NCBI GenBank assembly: GCA_947473445.1
Contig: CANJEU010000137.1
Coordinates: 1 to 6,342, forward strand
Length of the DNA stretch: 6,342 bases
Source of the DNA: Fidelibacterota bacterium
GTDB lineage: Bacteria; Pseudomonadota; Alphaproteobacteria; Rhodospirillales; Rhodospirillaceae
Direction: 5' to 3'
The position numbers and the translations under genes were made by a program. Each line of letters begins with the position of its first letter. Position 1 is the stretch's first letter. Under the pieces are notes generated by a model, which had not been told where the DNA came from, did not search any database, and saw nothing but the letters and a program-made list of their open reading frames with translations. Positions 1 through 5,787 of the stretch are shown here, in pieces.

Positions 1-25
1 CAGCAATTTGCGACGGGGCACGCTC

Positions 26-892
26 ATGAAAATATCGCGCTTTTACCGATGGGCCACAGCGGCGACGGTTGCCGCTCTCATGATGGCTGCCGCCCCGGCC
101 TTCGCAACCTGGTCCATCGTCGCGGTCGATCGGGCTACGGGACGCGTCTCCATGGCGACGGCAAGTTGCGTCGACGTAAAGACCGATCACGAATACCGCG
201 ACCTTACCCTCGTCGTCGTGCCCGGGGTCGGAATCGCGGCCTGTCAGGCCGGCGTCGACCGCACGCTCAAAAATCAGCAGTTCATTTTTGAAGAATTGAA
301 AAAGGGTACCGAGCCCAAAGCCATCCTTGAACGCATCGCGCGCGATGACCCGGACTTTCAGCAGCGTCAATTCGGCATTGTCGATATGAAGGGCCGTATG
401 GCCTCGCACACGGGCTTGAACAATGGCTACGTCGCGCAGGTCATTCAGGGGCAAGTCCCTGGAACGGAAATCTTCTATTCGGTCCAGGCCAACACCATGC
501 GCGCGGGAAAAGTGGTGCCGAACGCCGCGGCGGCTTTCCTCAAAACTGATGGCGCGTTGACTGATCGCGTGATGGCGGCGATGGACGCCGCCGACGGCTC
601 GGGCGGCGATGTCCGCTGCACCTGTCCAGCCTATCCGACCGACGGCAGTAAACCCGCTATTGCCTGCAGCAATCGCGTCGCACACGCTGCATGGATCATC
701 ATGGCCGACCCGAAGGATCCGGCCGGGGATTCCTTCAATAACGGCGATTATTCGCTGTTTCTCACAGTGCTGCAGCCCGGCCCGGACCGCGGTCCTAATC
801 AGATCAAACCGGGGGAAGATCTAAACGCGCAGAGCACCTTGCGCATGCGCTACGACGCATGGCGCAAGACGCAAGCCGCTTCGTACAAATAG
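26..892 (+). CDS. Secreted DUF1028 family protein (putative Ntn-hydrolase-like)
   Basis: The 288-residue product starts with a Sec signal peptide: basic residues R5, R8, a hydrophobic stretch at about 9-23, and an AFA site at 25-27. The mature protein would begin T28-W-S-I-V-A-V-D, which matches the conserved N-terminus of DUF1028 (usually TFSIVA.D). Other family-like segments are GVGIAACQAG (67-76), QFGIVDMKGRMASHTG (115-130), VQANTM (153-158) and GSGGDVR (191-197). The remainder, about 200-288, is a less familiar extension with C198, C200 and C214; C48 and C73 lie in the core, so disulfides are possible in the periplasm. The family's reaction is not established; I recall it grouped with Ntn hydrolases. 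ATG at 26 is chosen over an in-frame TTG at 8 because it places the signal peptide normally; the upstream region is too short to show a promoter, and no strong ribosome site is visible. It is followed after 9 bp by the PEBP gene, probably co-transcribed. Confidence 0.87.
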   Translation: MKISRFYRWATAATVAALMMAAAPAFATWSIVAVDRATGRVSMATASCVDVKTDHEYRDLTLVVVPGVGIAACQAGVDRTLKNQQFIFEELKKGTEPKAILERIARDDPDFQQRQFGIVDMKGRMASHTGLNNGYVAQVIQGQVPGTEIFYSVQANTMRAGKVVPNAAAAFLKTDGALTDRVMAAMDAADGSGGDVRCTCPAYPTDGSKPAIACSNRVAHAAWIIMADPKDPAGDSFNNGDYSLFLTVLQPGPDRGPNQIKPGEDLNAQSTLRMRYDAWRKTQAASYK

Positions 893-901
893 GCCCGCGC
901 C

Positions 902-1480
902 ATGAACCGGATCCTTATCACGGCGCTGGCCGCCATCCTTCTTGCCGGCGCAGGGAACGCACTCGCGCAGCAACGTCGCCCGCCGCCGGCACAGGTCATC
1001 ATGATGACATCCCCGGCGTGGAAAGACGGCGATGTCATTCCATCGAAACATCCCCACGCCGGAACAGAAACGTCTCCGGCGCTGGCATGGACGTCGGCGC
1101 CCGAAGGCACCGAGAGCTTCGTGCTGATCATGCGCGATCTCGATGGCCTCTCAAATCTTGGTACCGATACGCACCTTTATTGGATGCTATGGAATATCCC
1201 AAAGGAGGCGCGCGCGCTTCCCGAAGGCGTACCCGCGTTTGAGGAACTGCCTGACGGCATGCGCCAGATCAGCATGGCCGGCCCGTGGTATCGCGGACCG
1301 GCCGCCTCTATCGCCGGCCCGCCGCATCACTACGCGTTCGAGCTTTTTGCCGTCAGCACGAAGATCGACGTTGCCGCCGTCGGCCAGACACCGGCGGCCA
1401 CGGAGGCCGCGGTGCGCGCCGCCATGCAGGGCAAGATCCTCGGAAAGGGCACTTTTATCGGCTTGTTTAAGCGCAACTGA
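902..1480 (+). CDS. Periplasmic YbhB/YbcL-like PEBP family protein
   Basis: The 192-residue product belongs to the phosphatidylethanolamine-binding protein superfamily, bacterial YbhB/YbcL branch ('Raf kinase inhibitor-like'). A Sec signal occupies about 1-22 (ALA at 20-22, then QQRRPPP). Family motifs follow in order: SPALAWTSAPEGT (58-70), the anion-pocket strand VLIMRDLD (74-81), HLYWMLWNIP (91-100), the long pocket loop YRGPAASIAGPPHHYAFELFAV (130-151, with H142 and H143), and the C-terminal AAMQGKILGKGTFIGLF (173-189). The length is normal for a secreted member. Bacterial PEBPs have a conserved small-anion/phospholipid pocket, but the physiological ligand is generally unknown; a role with the upstream DUF1028 protein is inference from the 9-bp gap only. 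No clear Shine-Dalgarno precedes the ATG, which fits translational coupling to the upstream gene. The stop is followed by two small inverted repeats. Confidence 0.92.
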   Translation: MNRILITALAAILLAGAGNALAQQRRPPPAQVIMMTSPAWKDGDVIPSKHPHAGTETSPALAWTSAPEGTESFVLIMRDLDGLSNLGTDTHLYWMLWNIPKEARALPEGVPAFEELPDGMRQISMAGPWYRGPAASIAGPPHHYAFELFAVSTKIDVAAVGQTPAATEAAVRAAMQGKILGKGTFIGLFKRN

Positions 1481-1507
1481 ACGAAAGTATGAGTTTAGCG
1501 TTCTTTT
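1479..1507 (+). terminator. Weak candidate intrinsic terminator after the PEBP gene
   Basis: GAACG (1479-1483) and CGTTC (1499-1503) are complementary. The stem can be extended imperfectly by AAA (1484-1486) against TTT (1494-1496), and TTTT follows at 1504-1507. The GC-poor short stem and a T-run of only four make it a weak terminator at best. It overlaps the stop codon of the PEBP gene. Confidence 0.25.
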
Positions 1508-1516
1508 CACGCGTCA

Positions 1517-1549
1517 CGAGGCGCGATAGCTTTTCGCTCTTACGCCTCG
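1517..1549 (+). repeat. Perfect 7-bp inverted repeat between the PEBP and WrbA-like genes
   Basis: CGAGGCG (1517-1523) and CGCCTCG (1543-1549) are perfect reverse complements with a 19-nt loop. Inside the loop, AGC (1528-1530) can pair with GCT (1536-1538). There is no T-run after it, so it is not a standard intrinsic terminator. It lies 26 bp upstream of the ribosome site of the WrbA-like gene and could be an mRNA hairpin or a protein site; the function is not shown. Confidence 0.4.
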
Positions 1550-1587
1550 CGCAGGCGCTTATTCAGTTGCGATGAAGGAATGCACGG

Positions 1588-2187
1588 ATGGTCAAAGTTC
1601 TCGTCCTCTACTACTCGTCTTACGGTCACATCGAGCAGATGGCCGAAGCCATGGCTGAAGGCGCGCGTAAAGGCGGCGCCACCGTCGACATTAAACGCGT
1701 GCCCGAAACAGTGCCTGAAGCGACCGCCAAGGCCGCGCATTTCAAGCTCGATCAGAAAGCCCCCATCGCAAAGGTCGAAGAGCTTCCGAACTATGACGCG
1801 ATCATCGTCGGCGTCGGCACGCGTTACGGCCGCATGGCCTCGCAGATGGCGGCTTTCCTCGATCAGACCGGGGCGCTCTGGGCAAAAGGCGCGCTCAATG
1901 GAAAGATCGGCGCGGCATTCACCTCGACCGCGACACAGCACGGCGGCCAGGAGATGACGCTCTTCTCCATCATCACCAATCTGATGCACTTCGGCCTCAT
2001 CATCGTCGGCTTGCCTTATAGCTTCAAAGGCCAGATGAAATTGGACGAAGTTGTGGGCGGCGCACCGTACGGCGCAACGACCATTACCGGCGGCGACGGA
2101 TCCCGGCAGCCGTCCGACACCGAACTCGCTGGCGCGCGCTACCAAGGCCAGCTGGTCGCCGAAACAGCGGCCGCCGTGTTCGGGTAA
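1588..2187 (+). CDS. wrbA: NAD(P)H:quinone oxidoreductase, WrbA family flavoprotein
   Basis: The 199-residue product is essentially the same length as E. coli WrbA and aligns from end to end. This family binds FMN in tetramers in the cytoplasm and reduces quinones to hydroquinones by two-electron transfer from NAD(P)H. Visible hallmarks are the FMN-phosphate loop YYSSYGHIEQMA (8-19), the second FMN segment GVGTRYGRMASQM (75-87) and FLDQTGALW (90-98). The third segment is STATQHGGQE (113-122), and the C-terminal signature is GGAPYGATTITGGDGSRQPS (157-176). GVGTRYGRM replaces the GTPTRFGNM of E. coli, and LFSIITNLMHFGLIIVGLPYS (125-145) is the form I associate with a WrbA-like paralogue group, so orthology to E. 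coli wrbA is not certain. There is no signal peptide. AAGGAA (1575-1580) lies 7 nt before ATG 1588. A 107-bp gap separates it from the PEBP gene, so independent transcription is possible. Confidence 0.94.
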   Translation: MVKVLVLYYSSYGHIEQMAEAMAEGARKGGATVDIKRVPETVPEATAKAAHFKLDQKAPIAKVEELPNYDAIIVGVGTRYGRMASQMAAFLDQTGALWAKGALNGKIGAAFTSTATQHGGQEMTLFSIITNLMHFGLIIVGLPYSFKGQMKLDEVVGGAPYGATTITGGDGSRQPSDTELAGARYQGQLVAETAAAVFG

Positions 2188-2235
2188 AGGGTTTGATTCG
2201 GCAAAGTCCCCGGCCTTAATTCCCCGCCCCATTTA

Positions 2236-2303
2236 GGGAGGGGCTAGGGGTGGGGCGCTGGCTCACCGATAGCGGTTTTTCCGGCTCCCCAACCCACCCT
2301 CCC
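2236..2303. repeat. G/C-run imperfect inverted repeat, probable dispersed intergenic element (part 1)
   Basis: The G-rich arm at 2236-2255 (GGGAGGGGCTAGGGGTGGGG) pairs with the C-rich arm at 2287-2303 (CCCCAACCCACCCTCCC). With a 3-nt bulge, 15 of 17 positions are complementary. The loop (2256-2286) contains AGCGG-TTTTT-CC(G)GCT, which can also fold. The preceding CCCCGCCCC (2222-2230) adds a second possible partner for the G-runs. Such CCCTCCC/GGGGTGGGG elements are, from memory, common between genes in some alphaproteobacterial genomes. Copy number cannot be seen in this window. It lies 48 bp after the WrbA-like gene and may act as a 3' mRNA structure. Confidence 0.6.
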
Positions 2304-2309
2304 GACGAG

Positions 2310-2378
2310 GCGAGGGTTTCAGCGCTGCGCGGGTCAACCCGCAATGCACCCACGGAAAGTGAGGGCCGAAACCTTCAC
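2310..2378. repeat. Second imperfect hairpin of the same intergenic element, with nested tight hairpin
   Basis: Positions 2310-2326 (GCGAGGGTTTCAGCGCT) pair with 2362-2378 at 13 of 17 positions plus one G-U wobble; the core is GGTTTC (2315-2320) against GAAACC (2368-2373). Nested inside is a perfect stem-loop, GCGGG-TCAA-CCCGC (2329-2342). It abuts the first hairpin, so the two may be one compound element of about 160 bp. No reading frame or transposase is associated with it. Confidence 0.5.
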
Positions 2379-2415
2379 GGCAGGCGTTTTCCTACAAATC
2401 TGATCAGTTTTTCTT

Positions 2416-2461
2416 CGCACACCAAAGTGTGCGTTGCACAATAAGGCGCGTGCGGTGCACA
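2416..2461. promoter_or_regulatory. Tandem dyad operator candidate, two 13-bp copies 21 bp apart
   Basis: TGTGCGTTGCACA (2428-2440) is a perfect dyad of TGTGC and GCACA around GTT. A second copy, CGTGCGGTGCACA (2449-2461), matches it at 11 of 13 positions. The copies start 21 bp apart, two turns of the helix, so two dimers would sit on the same DNA face. The similarity runs on to the right (AATAAG after the first, AAATAAG after the second). The first copy is also overlapped by a perfect 7-bp hairpin, CGCACAC-CAAA-GTGTGCG (2416-2433). The cognate regulator is not in the window and I do not recognise the motif. Confidence 0.5.
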
Positions 2462-2516
2462 AAATAAGCCCGTGAAATCAGGCGTTGTCGCGATATCGTT
2501 ACTTTAGAACCCTTCT

Positions 2517-2545
2517 GATGACCGACCGGTCATGTTATTTATAAA
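2517..2545 (+). promoter_or_regulatory. Weak possible distal promoter overlapping the palindrome
   Basis: TATAAA at 2540-2545 could be a -10 box. The hexamer 17 bp upstream, GATGAC (2517-2522), is a poor -35 match. The palindrome at 2518-2533 would then cover the -35 and spacer. This is offered because of that layout, not because of consensus quality. Confidence 0.25.
2518..2533. promoter_or_regulatory. Candidate TetR-family operator, perfect 6-4-6 palindrome
   Basis: ATGACC (2518-2523) and GGTCAT (2528-2533) are perfect reverse complements around GACC, giving ATGACCGACCGGTCAT. The core GACCGACCGGTC is of the GACC-N4-GGTC kind bound by many TetR/AcrR-family repressors. It lies 126 bp upstream of the TTG start of the DUF1592 gene and immediately upstream of a TATAAA-like hexamer (2540-2545), the usual place for a repressor to block polymerase. 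No TetR gene is in the window, so the regulator is inferred. Confidence 0.55.
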
Positions 2546-2583
2546 TCCAGGAGAAGCTTCATCTTTTCGTTACCGTACTTTCG

Positions 2584-2611
2584 GTTACAACGGTGCAGCC
2601 TCACATATAAT
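2584..2611 (+). promoter_or_regulatory. Candidate sigma-70 promoter of the DUF1592-DUF1552 unit
   Basis: TATAAT at 2606-2611 is a perfect -10 hexamer in an AT-rich pocket. GTTACA (2584-2589) is a 4-of-6 match to TTGACA with a 16-bp spacer. Transcription would begin near 2618, giving a leader of about 40 nt to the TTG start. An imperfect dyad, GTTACCG (2569-2575 region) facing CGGTTAC (2582-2588), overlaps the -35 and may be another regulator site. Confidence 0.5.
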
Positions 2612-2647
2612 AATGAGCGGTGGTTTGCCCGACTTGGCACTGCCTAC

Positions 2648-2652
2648 GGAGG
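2648..2652 (+). promoter_or_regulatory. Strong Shine-Dalgarno that fixes a TTG start
   Basis: GGAGG at 2648-2652 lies 7 nt before TTG 2660. The first in-frame ATG comes only at codon 18 (2711), inside the hydrophobic core of the lipoprotein signal peptide, so starting there would destroy the signal. Both facts support TTG as the true start. Confidence 0.85.
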
Positions 2653-2659
2653 ATCCAAA

Positions 2660-4393
2660 TTGCGTTCGTTCGCTCGCCTAACACTGCGCTGTTCTTTGCT
2701 TTCCGGCGTCATGGCCGCCACGCTCGCGCTCGCGGGGTGCTCGCAGCCGGGATCGGAGTCAACTAAAGCCGCCGCGGCGCCCGCTGTCGCGCTGCCGGAC
2801 GCGACGTCGACCGCGCGCGTGCGCCTCATGACGGCCAGCCAGTATGCAAACGTCATCGCCGATGTGTTCGGCGCCGACATTAAACCGGGCAAGCCCTTGG
2901 GACCCCTCACGCGCACCGACGGGCTCGTGTCGTCGGCGGCCGCGAAAGTCGGCGTGACCTCGGGCGACATGATGAAGCTGCAGCGCGCCGCAGCCGCGGT
3001 GGCCTCACAGGTTGTCGACAACGGCAATCTCGAGCAGGAAATTCCGTCTCACCGCGACTCGCTTGTGCCCTGCAAGCCCAAGGACATCGCCGCGTCGGAC
3101 GACGTCTGCGCCACGAAGTTCATCGCCCAGACCGGACGCCTGCTTTATCGCCGTCCGCTCAATAATGATCTTTTAACCGCCTATGTGACCAAGGCCCGCA
3201 CGGCCGCCGACAGCAACAAGGACTTCTACGCTGGGCTCGCGGGCGTGCTTGAAGGCATGCTCGTCGATCCGAACGTGTTGATGATCACCGATATCGCCGA
3301 GAACGATCCCAAGCATCCGGGCCAAAAGCGCCTCGACGCTTACAGCGTGGCCTCGCGCCTATCGTTCTTCCTTTGGAACACGGTGCCTGACGACACGATC
3401 CTGAAGATGGCCGAAAGCGGCGAAATCCTCACGCCGAAGGGCCGTACCAAGGCTATCGAGTTCATGCTGGCCAGCCCGAAACTCGAAAACGGCGTGCGCG
3501 CCTTCTTCGACGACATGTTCGCTTTCGACGACTTTGACAATCTGTCGAAGGACGGCGCGGTGTATCCCATTGTGACGGGCACAGCCCTCAAGGACGCGCG
3601 CGAGCAGACCCTGCGCACCGTCGCCGATCACCTCGTGGTGCGCAAAGGCGACTATCGCGATCTGTTCACCACCAAGAACACTTTCATGTCGCCGGCGCTG
3701 GCCGCGATCTACCAGGTTCCGACGCGTCCGGGTTGGACGCCCTATACGTTCCCGGAAAACAGCCCGCGCATGGGCATCCTGACGCACATCTCATTCCTGT
3801 CGGTGCACGCTCATCCGGCGCGCAGCTCGGCCACGCTCCGCGGCAAGGCGTTGCGTGAACTGTTCCTGTGCCAGAAGGTGCCGCCGCCGCCGCCGAACGT
3901 CGACTTCTCGGCGCTGGAAGATCCGACCTCGCCGTTCCGCACCGCGCGCGACCGCGTCAACTTCCATCTGCAGAACCCCGTGTGCGCCGGTTGCCACAAG
4001 ATCACCGATCCGATGGGCCTCGCGCTTGAGAACTTCGACGGCGGTGGTCAGTTCCGCCTGTCCGAACAAGGCGTGCCCATTGATGCCAGCGGCACTCTGG
4101 ACGGCACCAACTTCACCAACGTGACCGGCCTTAGCAAAGCCCTTCACGACCACGCGCAGGTTCCGCGCTGCCTCGTGCGCCGCGTTTACGCTTACGGCAC
4201 CGGCGGCCAGCTCACCACCGAGTCAAACGACCAGGTGGACGCGCTGACCAAAGTGTTCGCCGCGAGCGGCTACCGCGTTCCCGACCTGATGCGCGCGATT
4301 GCACATTCGGATGCCTTCATTCGCGTGACCGACACTAAACCCCCGAAAGCCACCGCGGCGACGAACGTTTCGTCCGCGCCGACGGCCCATTGA
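2660..4393 (+). CDS. Monohaem c-type outer-membrane lipoprotein, DUF1587/1595/1592/1588/1585
   Basis: The 577-residue product begins with a lipoprotein signal (basic head, hydrophobic 12-25, lipobox LAGC with C27). Residue S28 follows the cysteine, which favours outer-membrane sorting. Domains I recognise by their motifs, in order: DUF1587-like RLMTASQYANVIADVFG (55-71), DUF1595-like GRLLYRRPL (159-167), DUF1592 with SRLSFFLWNTVPDD (232-245), DUF1588 with RMGILTHISFLSVHAHPARSS (370-390) and VPPPPPNVD (407-415), and DUF1585 near the end (DLMRAIAHSDAFIR, 542-555). One haem c site, CAGCH (442-446), stands in the conserved context CAGCHKITDPMGLALENFD; M452 is a possible distal ligand. The reaction is unknown; the family is typical of Planctomycetes and myxobacteria, where N-terminal cytochrome domains are often added, and none is seen here. 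The TTG start is fixed by GGAGG at 2648. The DUF1552 gene follows after 18 bp. The residue ranges are estimates from motifs. Confidence 0.92.
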   Translation: MRSFARLTLRCSLLSGVMAATLALAGCSQPGSESTKAAAAPAVALPDATSTARVRLMTASQYANVIADVFGADIKPGKPLGPLTRTDGLVSSAAAKVGVTSGDMMKLQRAAAAVASQVVDNGNLEQEIPSHRDSLVPCKPKDIAASDDVCATKFIAQTGRLLYRRPLNNDLLTAYVTKARTAADSNKDFYAGLAGVLEGMLVDPNVLMITDIAENDPKHPGQKRLDAYSVASRLSFFLWNTVPDDTILKMAESGEILTPKGRTKAIEFMLASPKLENGVRAFFDDMFAFDDFDNLSKDGAVYPIVTGTALKDAREQTLRTVADHLVVRKGDYRDLFTTKNTFMSPALAAIYQVPTRPGWTPYTFPENSPRMGILTHISFLSVHAHPARSSATLRGKALRELFLCQKVPPPPPNVDFSALEDPTSPFRTARDRVNFHLQNPVCAGCHKITDPMGLALENFDGGGQFRLSEQGVPIDASGTLDGTNFTNVTGLSKALHDHAQVPRCLVRRVYAYGTGGQLTTESNDQVDALTKVFAASGYRVPDLMRAIAHSDAFIRVTDTKPPKATAATNVSSAPTAH

Positions 4394-4411
4394 TCTAGAG
4401 AGGAGTGCACG

Positions 4412-5761
4412 ATGAACACGTTCCTGGAATCTCTCACCCGCCGCCGGATGTTGCGCGGCATGATGGCCGGCTCGGCGGTCTCGGTCGGCCTGCCGTTGCT
4501 CGACATCTTCCTTAACGGCAACGGAAATGCGATGGCCGACGGTTCAGCCATGCCGATCCGCTTCGGCACATGGGGCTGGGGCCTTGGCATGAGCGAGAAG
4601 ATCTTCACGCCCAAAAAGTATGGCTCGAATTGGGAATTGCCCGAGGAAATCGCGTCGCTGGCGAAGGTGCAAAAGCACATTAACCTCTACACGAACTTCA
4701 ACGGCTTCCGCGACGCGGCGCCGAACCTCTGCCACACCACCGGCTGGATGATCATCCGCTCGGGCTTCGCGCCGATGAACGGCAACGACAAGCCCGGTGA
4801 AACCATCGACGTGACCGTGGCCAAGAAAATCGCCACGACATCGCGCTTCGCCAATCTCACCATGAGCGCAACAGGCGATCCCCGCGATACGCAGTCCTAC
4901 GAAAGCGCCACGTTGATCAACACCTCGGAAGGCTCGGCGCTCGGCCTCTACACCACCGTGTTCGGCCCGGACTTCCAGGACCCGAATGCGAAAGAGTTCA
5001 AACCGAACCCGAAAATCATGGTGCGCCAGAGCGTCATCTCGAGCGTTATGGACAACACCAAGAAGCTCCAAACCATGGTCGGCGCCGAAGACAAGCAGCG
5101 CATCGATCAGTACTTCTCGGGTCTGCGCGATCTGGAAAAGCAGTTCGACCGTCAGCTCACCAAGCCCGACCCGCGCGAAGCCTGCGTGGCGCCGAAGGCC
5201 CTGCGCGGCGACATCGCCACGGGCGTTGACTTCGAACTCGTGAACAAGCGCCACCAGACGATGACCGACATCCTGGTTATGGCCCTCGCCTGCGATCAGA
5301 CGCGCGTCTTCAACATGCTCTATTCGAAGTCGTTCGCCTCGACCACGAAGCCCGACTACGAAAAGCCGCACCACACGGCCAGCCACGAAGAACCGATCGA
5401 CGAGAAGCTCGGCTACCAGCCGATGGTGTCCTGGTTCCTGCGCCGCGCGTTCGAAAATTGGGGCTACTTCGTCGAAGCCTTCGCCAAGGTGAAGGAAGGC
5501 GACGGCACCCTGCTCGACAATATGGCGATCTTGGGTTCCACCGATCAGTCGTTTGCCAAGATCCACTCCATCGACGGCTTGCCGATGTTCTCGGCCGGCC
5601 GCGCGGGCGGCAAGCTGAAGACAGGCCTGCACATCAACGGCGAGGGCACCACCGGCTGCCGCCTCGGCTACACCCTGATGCAAGCCGTCGGCCTCGACAT
5701 CCCGCACTGGGGCAACCAGAGCAACCAGACCAGCAAGGTCATCGGCGAGATGGTCGTCTAA
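4412..5761 (+). CDS. Tat-exported DUF1552 family protein
   Basis: The 449-residue product has a twin-arginine signal, T9-R-R-R-M-L-R15, followed by a hydrophobic stretch (16-34) and an AMA site (40-42). It should therefore be exported folded, which often means a cofactor or metal is inserted in the cytoplasm. The rest matches DUF1552 end to end: FGTWGWGLGM near the mature start (51-60), LCHTTGW (106-112), a helical middle with LRDLEKQFDRQL (238-249), ALACDQTRVFNMLYS (291-305), the histidine cluster HHTASHEE (320-327), DNMAILGSTDQ (369-379) and LPMFSAGRAGGKLKTGLHI (390-408). H107, H320, H321, H325, H385 and H407 are candidate ligands. From memory the family resembles DUF1501/alkaline-phosphatase-like proteins, with no proven activity. 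AGGAG (4401-4405) sits 6 nt before the ATG, and the 18-bp gap behind the DUF1592 gene indicates an operon; the two families are regular neighbours. Confidence 0.93.
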   Translation: MNTFLESLTRRRMLRGMMAGSAVSVGLPLLDIFLNGNGNAMADGSAMPIRFGTWGWGLGMSEKIFTPKKYGSNWELPEEIASLAKVQKHINLYTNFNGFRDAAPNLCHTTGWMIIRSGFAPMNGNDKPGETIDVTVAKKIATTSRFANLTMSATGDPRDTQSYESATLINTSEGSALGLYTTVFGPDFQDPNAKEFKPNPKIMVRQSVISSVMDNTKKLQTMVGAEDKQRIDQYFSGLRDLEKQFDRQLTKPDPREACVAPKALRGDIATGVDFELVNKRHQTMTDILVMALACDQTRVFNMLYSKSFASTTKPDYEKPHHTASHEEPIDEKLGYQPMVSWFLRRAFENWGYFVEAFAKVKEGDGTLLDNMAILGSTDQSFAKIHSIDGLPMFSAGRAGGKLKTGLHINGEGTTGCRLGYTLMQAVGLDIPHWGNQSNQTSKVIGEMVV

Positions 5762-5787
5762 GACCAGCGCGCCGCAAGGAACGACGG

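Larger units (their letters stand above)
2188..2659. other. Structured 472-bp intergenic region
   Basis: No credible coding sequence is seen on either strand. From left to right it holds a G/C-run hairpin element (about 2219-2303), a second hairpin with a nested tight hairpin (2310-2378), a hairpin and two 13-bp dyads (2416-2461), an 8-bp palindrome CGATATCG (2491-2498), a TetR-type palindrome (2518-2533), the palindrome GAAGCTTC (2553-2560), a TATAAT (2606-2611) and the ribosome site of the next gene. The second half is clearly more AT-rich than the neighbouring genes, as expected of a promoter region. TCGTTAC occurs at 2496-2502 and 2567-2573, and as TCGGTTAC at 2581-2588; this may be chance. 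Confidence 0.8.

Noticed and set aside
8..25. In-frame TTG at 8 as start of the DUF1028 gene
   Set aside because: It would add six residues before a normal signal peptide; ATG at 26 is the simpler start, though no strong ribosome site decides it.
1540..2232. 230-codon open frame on the - strand opposite the WrbA-like gene
   Set aside because: It lies almost wholly antisense to an end-to-end WrbA homologue and shows no family motif.
2188..2260. Intrinsic terminator directly after the WrbA-like gene
   Set aside because: The hairpins there are not followed by a T-run, so I list them as repeats only.
2250..2444. Small + strand frame of 64 codons starting with GTG
   Set aside because: It runs through the hairpin repeat and the dyads, lacks a ribosome site and has repeat-driven composition.
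2660..4393. Multihaem cytochrome
   Set aside because: Only one CxxCH (residues 442-446) is present; C138, C150, C404 and C504 are not in haem-binding motifs.
4544..5707. 387-codon open frame on the - strand opposite the DUF1552 gene
   Set aside because: It is the GC-bias shadow of a strongly conserved gene; its composition is rich in Arg, Ala, Val and His without any recognisable domain, and it has no ribosome site.
2660..5761. Planctomycete origin of the window because of DUF1592/DUF1552
   Set aside because: These families also occur in Proteobacteria, and the WrbA, PEBP, lipoprotein and Tat features look proteobacterial. Neither gene differs visibly in composition from its neighbours, so recent transfer is also not supported.
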